A stretch of 64,000 nucleotides of DNA from Actinomadura rudentiformis (GTDB taxonomy: Bacteria; Actinomycetota; Actinomycetes; Streptosporangiales; Streptosporangiaceae). Of the stretch, positions 1 to 8,103 are shown one piece after another. Below the pieces are notes generated by a model, which saw only the letters and a program-made list of their open reading frames with translations, was not told the DNA's origin and did no database searches. Position 1 is the stretch's first letter, and each line of letters opens with the position of its first letter. The stretch covers positions 186,001 to 250,000 of the forward strand of contig NZ_WBMT01000005.1 of the NCBI RefSeq assembly GCF_008923185.1, given 5' to 3'. The position numbers were made by a program, and so were the translations under genes.

Positions 1-764
1 GGGCCGAGCTCCTCGATGCCGTCCGGAAGCTCAAGAGTGCCGGTGTCACCCCGATCGCGCTGGCGGGCAAGGAGAAGTGGCCCGGCCACTACTACTGGTC
101 CTACCTGGCCATTCGCATCGGCGGCGTGGCCGCGCTCAAGCAGGCCGCCGAGACCAAGGACTTCAGCGGCGCGCCCTTCGTGCAGGCCGGTCAGCGCCTC
201 AAGGAGCTCGTCGACCTGGCCCCGTTCCAGAACGGCTTCCAGGGTGCCAGCTACCCGACGACCGACGGGCAGGCCGCCCAGATGTCCAACGGCAAGACGG
301 CCATGGAGCTGATGGGCCAATGGGCTCCGAACGTGCAGAAGGAGATGGGCAAGGGCCTCGGTGACGACCTCGGCTTCTTCCCGTTCCCCACCGTCGCGGG
401 AGGCAGCGGCGCCGCGACCGAGGTCTTCGGTGGCGGCGGCGGGAACGCGCTCAGCAAGGACGCCCCCGCCGAGGCGCTCGACTTCCTCAAGTTCTTCGCC
501 TCGGTCGAGAACGACCGCAAGCGCGTGGCCTCCAAGGCGTTCCTGCCGATCGCCAAGGGCGCCGAGAGCGCGATCACCGACCCCAACCTCAAGACCGTGT
601 CGCAGACGCTGAACAACGCGACCGGATTCCAGCTCTTCCTCGACCAGGCGTTCCCGCCCGCCGTCGGCCAGGAGGTCAACGACCAGGTCGCCGCGCTCGT
701 CGCGAGCAAGGCCACCCCCGAGCAGGTCGCGCAGGCGATCACCAAGACCGCCAAGAGCCAGTAG
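1..764 (+). CDS. CUT1 ABC transporter solute-binding protein, C-terminal part
   Basis: The reading frame is open from base 3 to the TAG at 762-764. It encodes the last ~253 residues of an extracellular solute-binding protein; the signal peptide and N-terminal lobe lie outside the window. The fragment contains the segment AEGK-less 'GKTAMELMGQWAPN' region, a Gly-rich loop (GGGGGNALS) and the helical C-terminal lobe with DFLKFFAS, as in family 1 sugar binders. Two permease genes follow at 8 bp and by overlap, so this is the receptor of that importer. The substrate is not readable; the GH30 enzyme downstream suggests a plant cell-wall oligosaccharide. Confidence 0.9.
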   Translation, partial: AELLDAVRKLKSAGVTPIALAGKEKWPGHYYWSYLAIRIGGVAALKQAAETKDFSGAPFVQAGQRLKELVDLAPFQNGFQGASYPTTDGQAAQMSNGKTAMELMGQWAPNVQKEMGKGLGDDLGFFPFPTVAGGSGAATEVFGGGGGNALSKDAPAEALDFLKFFASVENDRKRVASKAFLPIAKGAESAITDPNLKTVSQTLNNATGFQLFLDQAFPPAVGQEVNDQVAALVASKATPEQVAQAITKTAKSQ

Positions 765-771
765 CCGGCCG

Positions 772-1800
772 ATGGCACACTCGGCTTTCAAGAACTCGGC
801 CGTCAAGGACTCAGCCCTCGAGAAGCGGCCTGCCGGGAAGGCGACGGCGGCGGGTCCCGCGGGCGGGGGCCCGCGTGGCCGCACGGCCCGCCGCCGCCGT
901 CTCGTCGACTCGGTGACGATCGCGGCGTTCCTGTCACCGGCCATGCTGCTGTTCGCCCTGCTGGTGCTGGTGCCGATCCTCTACGCCCTGTACACCAGCC
1001 TGTTCAAGTGGGGCGGCTTCGGTGCCCCGGAGAACTTCGTCGGCCTGGAGAACTTCAGGACGCTGTTCAAGGACGAGGTCTTCCTCGGCGACCTGTGGCG
1101 GGGCTTTGTCCTGATCGCGCTGTCGGTGGGGATCCAGCTTCCGTTCGCGCTGTCCATGGCCGTGCTGCTCAACCAGAAGCTGCGCGGCCGCGCGTTCTAC
1201 CGGCTGCTGTTCTTCGCGCCGTACGTGCTGTCCGAAGTGATCACCGGTGTGCTCTTCACAATGATCTTCGCGCCGGACTCCGGGCTCGCCGACCACGCGC
1301 TGGATCTGGTGGGGCTGGGCGATCTCGGGATCACCTGGTTCGCCGACTCCTCGACCGTCCTGGTCACCCTGTTCCTGGTCATGACGTGGAAGTACTTCGG
1401 CTTCCACATGATCCTCTACATGGCCGGGCTGCAGAGCATTCCGCGGGACGTGCTGGAGGCCGCCGCGATCGACGGCGCGAGTGCCTGGCAGCGGTTCCGT
1501 CACGTCACGCTGCCGCTGCTCGGGCCGACGATCCGGATCAGCGTCTTCCTGTCCATCATCGGGGCGATCCAGCTCTTCGACCTGGTGTGGGTGATCACCG
1601 CGGGTGGTCCGGTGCACGCCTCCGAGACGATGGCGATCACGATGTTCCAGTTCGGTTTCAAGCGCTACCAGGTCGGCTACGCCAGCGCGATCAGCGTCGT
1701 GATGTTCCTGATCTGCTTTGTCTTCGCCCTCGTCTACCAGCGCTACGTCCTGCGGCGCGATCTCGAGGGCGCCGTCACCAGCATGCGAGGCCGCCGATGA
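772..1800 (+). CDS. CUT1 ABC sugar transporter permease (MalF-like)
   Basis: Encodes a 342-residue inner-membrane permease with an N-terminal Arg-rich cytoplasmic tail of about 45 residues, then about six membrane segments. The cytoplasmic EAA loop (EAAAIDGASAWQRF, about residues 227-240) docks on the ABC ATPase. The start ATG lies 7 bp after the binding-protein stop. Its stop overlaps the next permease by ATGA, so translation is probably coupled. With its partner it forms the membrane channel for a sugar or oligosaccharide. No ATPase gene is nearby. Confidence 0.93.
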   Translation: MAHSAFKNSAVKDSALEKRPAGKATAAGPAGGGPRGRTARRRRLVDSVTIAAFLSPAMLLFALLVLVPILYALYTSLFKWGGFGAPENFVGLENFRTLFKDEVFLGDLWRGFVLIALSVGIQLPFALSMAVLLNQKLRGRAFYRLLFFAPYVLSEVITGVLFTMIFAPDSGLADHALDLVGLGDLGITWFADSSTVLVTLFLVMTWKYFGFHMILYMAGLQSIPRDVLEAAAIDGASAWQRFRHVTLPLLGPTIRISVFLSIIGAIQLFDLVWVITAGGPVHASETMAITMFQFGFKRYQVGYASAISVVMFLICFVFALVYQRYVLRRDLEGAVTSMRGRR

Positions 1801-2705
1801 CGCTCTCCCCTCCCCGCCGCCCGCCACGCCACCGCGCGGACCGTCCCGGTGGCCGCCCGGCAGGCCGCCTTACGGGCCGCACCGCCGCCAGGGTCCGCGG
1901 CCTGTCGATGCACGCGCTCATCTGGATCGTCGGCGCGCTCATCGTCGTGCCGCTGCTGTACGGCCTGCTGTCCGGCTTCAAGAGCACCAGCGAGCTGTCC
2001 ACCAACCCCTTCGGCCTGCCGGAGGACTGGGTCCCGGAGAACTACACCGGCCTGCTGGGCTCCGGCTCGTTCTGGCGGCAGATCTTCAACAGCACGTTCA
2101 TCGCGGCGGCGACCGCGCTGGTGACCGTCGCGGTGTCGGCGCTGGCGGCGTACGTCTTCGCGCGCTTCGCCTTCCGCGGCCGGGAGCTGGTGTTCACGTT
2201 CTTCACGATCGGGCTGATGTTCCCGTTCGCCGTGGCGGTCCTGCCCCTGTTCCTCATGCTCCGGGCCCTCGACCTGCTGGACAACCCGCTGGGGGTGATC
2301 CTGCCGCAGGCGGCGTTCGGCCTGCCGATGACGATCATCATCCTGCGCGGGTTCTTCCGGACGATCCCCGGCGAGCTGGAAGAGGCGGCCATCATCGACG
2401 GCTGCAGCGCGTTCGGCTTCTTCTGGCGCATCCTGCTGCCGATGGCGCGGCCCGCGCTGGCCACGGTCTCGGTGCTGGCGATCGTGACGAGCTGGAACAA
2501 CTTCTTCCTGCCGCTGCTGGTGTTCACCGAACCGGACTGGTGGACCATCCCGGTCGGCGTGCAGCAGTTCAAGGGGCAGTACGCGGAGGACACCGCCCGC
2601 ATCCTGGCCTACGTCGTGCTCGCCATGGCGCCCGCGCTGGCCTTCTACTCCGTTGCCGAACGCCAGCTCATCGGCGGCCTCACCGCCGGCGCGACGAAGG
2701 GCTGA
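1797..2705 (+). CDS. CUT1 ABC sugar transporter permease (MalG-like)
   Basis: Encodes a 302-residue second permease subunit. The ATG at 1797 overlaps the upstream stop as ATGA, and this decides the start; the frame itself is open much further upstream as a shadow of the first permease. The Arg/Pro-rich N-terminal tail (about 35 residues) is followed by six predicted membrane segments and an EAA loop (EEAAIIDGCSAFGFF). It heterodimerises with the product of the preceding gene. Confidence 0.93.
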   Translation: MTLSPPRRPPRHRADRPGGRPAGRLTGRTAARVRGLSMHALIWIVGALIVVPLLYGLLSGFKSTSELSTNPFGLPEDWVPENYTGLLGSGSFWRQIFNSTFIAAATALVTVAVSALAAYVFARFAFRGRELVFTFFTIGLMFPFAVAVLPLFLMLRALDLLDNPLGVILPQAAFGLPMTIIILRGFFRTIPGELEEAAIIDGCSAFGFFWRILLPMARPALATVSVLAIVTSWNNFFLPLLVFTEPDWWTIPVGVQQFKGQYAEDTARILAYVVLAMAPALAFYSVAERQLIGGLTAGATKG

Positions 2706-2763
2706 CGCGATGAAGACGCAGGCTGACTTGATGAAGACGCAGGGCTGACCCGATGAAGAGGCG
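2701..2763 (+). repeat. Three tandem 21-bp units after the permease stop
   Basis: Units beginning GCTGAC..GATGAAGA occur at 2701-2721, 2722-2742 and 2744-2763, with the third diverged. The first unit contains the permease stop codon. Together they fill most of the 79-bp gap before the GH30 gene. The unit length is a multiple of three. They look like a replication-slippage expansion rather than a regulatory site. Confidence 0.85.
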
Positions 2764-2784
2764 ACCGATGGAACGGAGGAACGC

Positions 2785-4233
2785 ATGCTGAAGCGCTGGA
2801 CGATCCCCATGCTCACCGTCGTGCTCTGCGGGGGAACGCTGCCCGCCCAGGCCGCCGCGACCACGGCGACCACCGCGGCCGACACCACCACCGGAAGAGT
2901 CGATTTCTCGGCGCGAGCGCAGACGATCGACGGCTTCGGGTTCTCGCAGGCGTTCCAGCGCGCCGCGGTGATGCGCGGTGCCCGTGGCCTGCCGCCCGCC
3001 AAGCAGCGTGAGGTCCTCGACCTGCTGCTCAGCCGCCAGAAGGGAGCCGGCCTCTCGATCCTGAGGCTGGGCATCGGATCGTCGGCGGACGACGTGTACG
3101 ACCACATGCGCTCGATCCAGCCGGTCGATCCGGGCGGCCCGGACGCCCCGCCGAAGTACGTCTGGGACGGTGACGACGGCGGCCAGGTCTGGCTCGCGAA
3201 GGAGGCCAAGGCGTACGGCGTCAAGCGTTTCTACGCCGATGCCTGGAGTGCCCCTGGCTACATGAAGGACAACGGCACCGACAGCAACGGCGGCACGCTG
3301 TGCGGCTTGGCAGGAACGAACTGCGCAAGCGGCGACTGGCGGCGTGCCTATGCGAACTACCTCGTGCAGTACGCGAAGTTCTACCGCAAGGAGGGCATCG
3401 CGATCACCGACCTCGGGTTCACGAACGAACCCGACCTGACGGTCTCGTACGCCTCGATGCGGTTCACTCCGGCCCAGGCGGTCGAGTTCACCAAGGTGCT
3501 CGGCCCCGTCGTCCGGCGATCCGGGCTGCCGATGAGGCTCGCCTGCTGCGACGTGGCCGGCTGGAAGGAGCAGCGGCCCTACACCGAGGCGATCGAGGCC
3601 GATCCGCAGGCACGGCGCTGGATCGCCACCTACACCGGCCACCCGTACGTCAGCCCGGTGACCGAGCCGCAACCGGTGGCCGACCAGCGGCGGCGTCACG
3701 TGTGGATGTCGGAGTGGTCGCCCAACGGGACCACCTGGAACGAGAACTGGGACGACGGCAGCGGGTACGACGGGTTCACCGTGGCCGAGGACGTCCACCG
3801 CACGCTGACCACCGGGAACGCCAACGCCTACGTCTACTGGTTCGGGGCGTCGCTCGGCACGACCCGCGGCCTGATCCAGCTCGACGGCGAGAACTACCGG
3901 GTCTCCAAGCGCCTGTGGGCTGTTGCCGCCTACAGCCGGTTCATCCGGCCCGGCGCGGCCCGGGTCGCCGCCTCCGTCGCCGACCCGGCACTGAAGATCT
4001 CCGCCTTCCGCAACCGCGACGGCTCCCGGGTCGTGCAGATCCTCAACTCCGGCACCACGGCCACCCGGGCCGACCTGTCCATCGGCCGGGCCGGGCGGGC
4101 GGCCGCCTATCTCACCGACACGGCGCACTCGCTGGAGCGCACCGGCGCGGTCACGACCGGACCCGGCGGGCGGCTGACCGCGCGCCTGGCACCACGGTCG
4201 CTCACCACGATCGTGCTGGACGGGGCCCGGTGA
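2785..4233 (+). CDS. Secreted glycoside hydrolase family 30 enzyme
   Basis: Encodes 482 residues with a Sec signal peptide (positive MLKR, hydrophobic stretch, AQA-A cleavage near residue 23). The body is a GH30-type (beta/alpha)8 barrel. The acid/base Glu sits in FTNEPD (E215) and the nucleophile in WMSEWSP (E310). A C-terminal beta-rich domain (about residues 385-482, ending in SLTTIVLDG) is the side domain typical of the family. GH30 members hydrolyse beta-linked polymers such as xylan, glucuronoxylan or beta-glucans; the exact substrate cannot be read. GGAGGAACGC precedes the ATG. It lies in an operon with a sugar importer and oxidoreductases, so the released sugar is probably imported by that system. 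Confidence 0.85.
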   Translation: MLKRWTIPMLTVVLCGGTLPAQAAATTATTAADTTTGRVDFSARAQTIDGFGFSQAFQRAAVMRGARGLPPAKQREVLDLLLSRQKGAGLSILRLGIGSSADDVYDHMRSIQPVDPGGPDAPPKYVWDGDDGGQVWLAKEAKAYGVKRFYADAWSAPGYMKDNGTDSNGGTLCGLAGTNCASGDWRRAYANYLVQYAKFYRKEGIAITDLGFTNEPDLTVSYASMRFTPAQAVEFTKVLGPVVRRSGLPMRLACCDVAGWKEQRPYTEAIEADPQARRWIATYTGHPYVSPVTEPQPVADQRRRHVWMSEWSPNGTTWNENWDDGSGYDGFTVAEDVHRTLTTGNANAYVYWFGASLGTTRGLIQLDGENYRVSKRLWAVAAYSRFIRPGAARVAASVADPALKISAFRNRDGSRVVQILNSGTTATRADLSIGRAGRAAAYLTDTAHSLERTGAVTTGPGGRLTARLAPRSLTTIVLDGAR

Positions 4234-5342
4234 CGTCACGGCCGGCCCGGCCGGCACGGGTGGCCCTGGTGGGGACCGGCGGCATCGCCGGGATCTGCCA
4301 CCTGCCCGCGCTGCGCGCCGAACGGGACCGGGCCGAGCTCGTCGCGGTCATGGACGTGGACGGCGGCCGGGCCAAGGCGTTCGCGGCCGAGCACGGCGTC
4401 CCCGCCGTTCACGACGATCTCGACCGCATGCTGGCGGAGTCGGCGCCCGATCTCGTGCACATCTGCACCCCGCCCAGCGTGCACGCACGGCAGGTGGTGG
4501 CCTGCCTGGCGGCGGGCGCCTGGGTGTGGTGCGAGAAGCCGCCGTGCCGGTCGCTGGCCGAGTACGACTCGATCACCGCGGCCGAGAGCGAGGGCGGTCC
4601 GTACGCCGCGTTCGTCTTCCAGCACCGGTTCGGATCCGGCGCGGTCCGGCTGCGCGAGCTGATCGCCGCCGGGGAGCTGGGCAGGCCGCTGGTCGCGCAG
4701 TGCGTGACCGCCTGGTACCGCGACCACGCGTACTTCGAGGTCCCGTGGCGTGGCCGGTGGGACACCGAAGGCGGCGGGCCCACGATGGGGCACGGCATCC
4801 ATCAGATGGACCTGATGCTGGCGACGCTGGGTGAATGGTCCGAAGTGCGTGCCATGGCCGGTCGCACGGACCGCCGGGTCGAGACCGAGGACGTGTCCCT
4901 GGCCATGGTGAGGTTCGCCTCCGGTGTCATGGCGAGTGTGGTCAACAGCGTGGTGTCGCCGCGCGAGGAGAGTTATCTGCGCTTCGACTTCACCGACGCG
5001 TCCGTGGAGCTCCGGCACCTGTACGGCTACGGCGACGCCGACTGGACCTACACCCCGGCCCCGCACGTCGCGGCCGACCGGGCCGGGATCTGGCCGGTGA
5101 CGATCCGGGAGACGCCCAGTTCGCACACCGCCCAGCTGGCTGCGCTGCTCGACGCGTACGAACGCGGCGAGCGGCCCTCCACCAGCGGTGACGGCGCCAG
5201 GCGGACGCTGGAGCTCGTCGCGGCGCTCTACAAGTCGGCGTTCACCGGGCAGCCGGTCACCCGCGGCGAGATCGGGCCGGACGACCCCTTCTACCACCGG
5301 ATGCACGGCGACGTGCCCGGATGGGCCCCGGAGGTCCCGTGA
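4230..5342 (+). CDS. Gfo/Idh/MocA family oxidoreductase (first copy)
   Basis: Encodes 370 residues from a GTG that overlaps the GH30 stop (GTGA). The N-terminal Rossmann fold has VALVGTGGIAG near residue 10 and the EKPP motif typical of the family (catalytic Lys) near residue 100. It is followed by an alpha/beta C-terminal domain with GHGIHQMD. Members oxidise or isomerise sugars, inositols and glycosides with tightly bound NAD(P). The next gene, a DUF6807 protein, starts within the stop codon, and the same pair recurs at 14260-16340. A role in converting the imported sugar is inferred. Confidence 0.88.
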   Translation: MTSRPARPARVALVGTGGIAGICHLPALRAERDRAELVAVMDVDGGRAKAFAAEHGVPAVHDDLDRMLAESAPDLVHICTPPSVHARQVVACLAAGAWVWCEKPPCRSLAEYDSITAAESEGGPYAAFVFQHRFGSGAVRLRELIAAGELGRPLVAQCVTAWYRDHAYFEVPWRGRWDTEGGGPTMGHGIHQMDLMLATLGEWSEVRAMAGRTDRRVETEDVSLAMVRFASGVMASVVNSVVSPREESYLRFDFTDASVELRHLYGYGDADWTYTPAPHVAADRAGIWPVTIRETPSSHTAQLAALLDAYERGERPSTSGDGARRTLELVAALYKSAFTGQPVTRGEIGPDDPFYHRMHGDVPGWAPEVP

Positions 5343-6259
5343 TGACGCTGCGGCTCGACCGTTCCGATGACGCGGTCTCGGTCTGTGCGGGGGAGGTGGA
5401 GATCCTCCGGTACGTGCACCGGCCCGTGATGGATCCGTTCGAGGGACCCAAGCCCTACCTGCATCCGGTCCGTACCCTCGCCGGGGACGTGGTGACGGCT
5501 TACCGGCCGCACGACCATCGCTGGCACAAGGGCATCCAGATGACCGCCTCGCACGTCTCCGGGCAGAACTTCTGGGGCGGCGGCAGCTACGTGCGCGACC
5601 AGGGCTACGTGGACCTGCCGAACGTGGGCACCATGCGGCACGAGGAGTTCGTCGAGGCCGCCTCACACGACGACGGTGACCGGGTCCAGCTCGTCGAGCG
5701 GCTGAGCTGGCACACCCAGGGCGGCGAGCACTGGGTGGACGAGACGCGCTCTCTCACGGTCAGCGATGTCGAGCGCGGGTCGGTTGCCGGAGCCGCGTCG
5801 TACTCCCTGCGTTTCGCCACCTCGCTGCGCAACGTACGCGGTGAACCGCTGGTGTTCGGCAGTCCCGCGACCAACGGCCGGGAGCTGGCGGGATACACAG
5901 GACTGTTCTGGCGAGGCTCGCGTGCGTTCACCGATGGCCAGGTCATCGCCGCCGACGGGCAGGGCGGCCCGGAGATGATGGGGCGGCGTGCCCGCTGGCT
6001 CGCCTACGTCGGCCGCCATGACGAGGTTGACCGGAGTTCCACGCTGCTGTTCATCGACGGCCCAGAGGGCAAGGCGGAGCCCGCCGACTGGTTTGTGCGG
6101 ACCACGCCGTTCGCCGCGGTGAATCCCTCGTTCGCCTTCCACCGTGAGCTCACCCTCGCGCCAGGGGAGACCCTCGACCTCACGTACCGGATCGTGGTCG
6201 CTGACGGTGCCTGGGACCGGGACCGGCTGGAGACCTACGTGGAGGCGCACCCATGGTGA
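5342..6259 (+). CDS. DUF6807 (PmoA-like) family protein, first copy
   Basis: Encodes 305 residues. The ATG at 5342 shares its A with the upstream TGA; an in-frame ATG at 5321 also exists but lies inside the oxidoreductase gene. Hallmarks of the DUF6807 family are visible: YLHPVRTL, an HDH/H-rich segment (PHDHRWHKG), NFWGGGSYVRD, and a central SPATNGRELAGYTGLFWR. There is no signal peptide, so it is cytoplasmic. The family is beta-sandwich and Pfam names it after a methane-oxygenase label, but no enzymatic reaction is established to my knowledge. Its fixed pairing with Gfo/Idh/MocA enzymes suggests it handles the same sugar. Confidence 0.85.
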   Translation: MTLRLDRSDDAVSVCAGEVEILRYVHRPVMDPFEGPKPYLHPVRTLAGDVVTAYRPHDHRWHKGIQMTASHVSGQNFWGGGSYVRDQGYVDLPNVGTMRHEEFVEAASHDDGDRVQLVERLSWHTQGGEHWVDETRSLTVSDVERGSVAGAASYSLRFATSLRNVRGEPLVFGSPATNGRELAGYTGLFWRGSRAFTDGQVIAADGQGGPEMMGRRARWLAYVGRHDEVDRSSTLLFIDGPEGKAEPADWFVRTTPFAAVNPSFAFHRELTLAPGETLDLTYRIVVADGAWDRDRLETYVEAHPW

Positions 6260-6987
6260 GCACCTTCCCCGGCGGCGTCGGCGTGTCCGGGCTTTCGGTG
6301 TACGACTGGCCCACCGCCGACGGGCTCTGTGGCGGCTCCCCGCACATCCATCTGGCCTGCGCGGAGGCCTACGTCGTGGTCGGCGGAGCCGGGCGGGTAC
6401 AGACCCTCACCCGGAGCGGGTCCGCCGAGATCCCGCTGGAGGCCGGGGCCGTCGTGTGGTTCACGCCGGGCACGATCCACCGGCTGATCAACGACGACGG
6501 TGCGCTGCGCATCGTCGTCATCATGCAGAACGGCGGCCTGCCCGAGGCGGGCGACGCGGTCTTCACGTTCCCCGCCGCCACGCTCGCCGACGTGGAGGCC
6601 TACCACCGGGCCGCCGCGCTCGCCGACGGCACCCACGTGCACGCCACCGGTGAGGACGCCGCGCGCCGCCGCCGTGACCTGGCGATCGAGGGATTCCTTG
6701 AGCTGCGGCGTGCGACCGAGGCGGGCGATCCGGCGGCGCTGGAGGACTTCTACCGGATGGCGGTCCGGCTGAAGGCCGCCCGGTTCGCCGAGTGGGAGGA
6801 ACGCTGGCGCTCGGGCGCGCTCGCCACCGCCGAAGCCACAGGCGCGCAGCTCACCGCATTGCGGCGCGGCGACCACAGCCATCTTGGACGCGCCGTGGTG
6901 CGCATCGGCCAGACTCCCGAACCCGCCGGTCCCAGGCTCGGGATGTGCGGGCGTCTTGACCTCTACGACCTGGGAGGGGACGGCTGA
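6253..6987 (+). CDS. Cupin-domain protein with helical C-terminal extension
   Basis: Encodes 244 residues and overlaps the DUF6807 gene by 7 bp. Residues 1-105 form a single cupin barrel. The first cupin motif is present as PHIHLACAEAYVVVGGAG, with two His and one Glu as metal ligands, and the second as PGTIHRLIN. Residues 110-244 are rich in Ala/Arg/Glu and predicted helical, with no family I recognise. It is probably a metal-binding sugar isomerase, epimerase or sensor for the operon's substrate. It is the last gene before a strong terminator. Confidence 0.8.
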   Translation: MVSTFPGGVGVSGLSVYDWPTADGLCGGSPHIHLACAEAYVVVGGAGRVQTLTRSGSAEIPLEAGAVVWFTPGTIHRLINDDGALRIVVIMQNGGLPEAGDAVFTFPAATLADVEAYHRAAALADGTHVHATGEDAARRRRDLAIEGFLELRRATEAGDPAALEDFYRMAVRLKAARFAEWEERWRSGALATAEATGAQLTALRRGDHSHLGRAVVRIGQTPEPAGPRLGMCGRLDLYDLGGDG

Positions 6988-6990
6988 CCC

Positions 6991-7031
6991 GTGGCCGCCG
7001 GAGAACAACGGCCCCGTTCTCCGGCGGCCAC
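6991..7031. terminator. Bidirectional terminator between cupin gene and galM
   Basis: A perfect 16-bp inverted repeat (6991-7006 with 7016-7031, arm GTGGCCGCCGGAGAAC) encloses a 9-nt loop. It lies exactly between two convergent genes. It has no long U-tract, as is common in actinomycete terminators. Confidence 0.85.
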
Positions 7032-7044
7032 GTTCAACTTTGTC

Positions 7045-8103
7045 CTACTCCGCGGAGGGGAGCTCCGCGGAGGGGAAGCGGAAGACGGTCGCCGACTCGT
7101 GCACCTCGCCGGGCCGCAGCACCGTGGACGGGAAGGCGGGCTGGTTGGGGGAGTCAGGGAAGTGCTGGGTCTCCAGGCAGAAACCGGCGCCCTGACGGTA
7201 GGTCCGCCCGCTGGTGCCCACGATGGAGCCGGTGAGGAAGTTGCCGGAGTAGAACTGCACGCCCGGCTGCGTAGTGAGCACCTCCATCACGCGGCCAGAA
7301 GCCGGGTCCTCGGCTCGGGCCGCGAACACCGGCTCGGTGTCGCGTGAGCCGTTGAAGACGAAGTTGTGGTCGTAGCCCCCGCCGATGAGCAACTGGGGGT
7401 GCGCCTCGCGGATCCGTGCCCCGATGGGCTGCGGCTTCCGGAAGTCGAACGGCGTGCCGTCCACGGGGGCGAGCTCCCCGGTGGGGATCTGGTTCTCGTC
7501 GACCGGGGTGTAGCGGTCGGCGTCCAGGGTGAGGAGCTGGTCGTAGACGTCTCCGGAGTCCTCGCCGGCGAGGTTGAAGTAGGAGTGGTTGGTCAGGTTG
7601 ACGACGGTGGGGCGGTCGGTCGTGGCCCGGTAACCGATGTGGAGCGCGTCGCCGTCGAGGGAGTAGGTCACCTCGGCGCGCAGCGTGCCCGGGTAGCCCT
7701 CCTCGCCGTCGGCGCTGACATAGGCGAGCGTCAGCGAGGTGGCGTTCGCGCTGGTCACTTCCCAGATCTTCTTGTCGAATCCGTGCTCGCCGCCGTGCAG
7801 GCTGTTGGTGCCGTTGTTGCGCGGCAGCCGGTACTCCCGGCCGTCGAGCTCGAAGCTCCCGCCCGCGATCCGGTTGCCGTAGCGGCCGACGACCGCGCCG
7901 AAGAACCGGCTCTTGGTCAGGTAGTCGTCAAGGGTCGAGCACCCGAGGACGATGTTGGCCCGCTCGCCGTGCCGGTCCGGAACCTCCAGCGTCTGCAGCA
8001 CGCAGCCGTAGGTGAGGACCCGGACACGCAGGCCATGGCGGTTCTCCAGGGTGTAACGATCCACGGTCGCGCCGTCGGGCGTGACACCGAACTGTTCGAT
8101 CAT
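7045..8103 (-). CDS. galM: Aldose 1-epimerase (galactose mutarotase)
   Basis: Encodes 352 residues. The ATG (8101-8103) overlaps the lacI stop as ATGA, which fixes the start although the frame is open further upstream. GalM fold features are present: RYGNRIAGGSF, NNGTNSLHGGEHGFDKKIW with the active-site His, NLTNHSYFNLAG with the second His, and the C-terminal PGVQFYSGNFL and FCLETQHFPDSPNQP with the catalytic Glu. It interconverts alpha and beta anomers of hexoses such as galactose or arabinose-type sugars (EC 5.1.3.3). It is co-transcribed with the LacI regulator. Confidence 0.95.
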   Translation of the reverse strand: MIEQFGVTPDGATVDRYTLENRHGLRVRVLTYGCVLQTLEVPDRHGERANIVLGCSTLDDYLTKSRFFGAVVGRYGNRIAGGSFELDGREYRLPRNNGTNSLHGGEHGFDKKIWEVTSANATSLTLAYVSADGEEGYPGTLRAEVTYSLDGDALHIGYRATTDRPTVVNLTNHSYFNLAGEDSGDVYDQLLTLDADRYTPVDENQIPTGELAPVDGTPFDFRKPQPIGARIREAHPQLLIGGGYDHNFVFNGSRDTEPVFAARAEDPASGRVMEVLTTQPGVQFYSGNFLTGSIVGTSGRTYRQGAGFCLETQHFPDSPNQPAFPSTVLRPGEVHESATVFRFPSAELPSAE

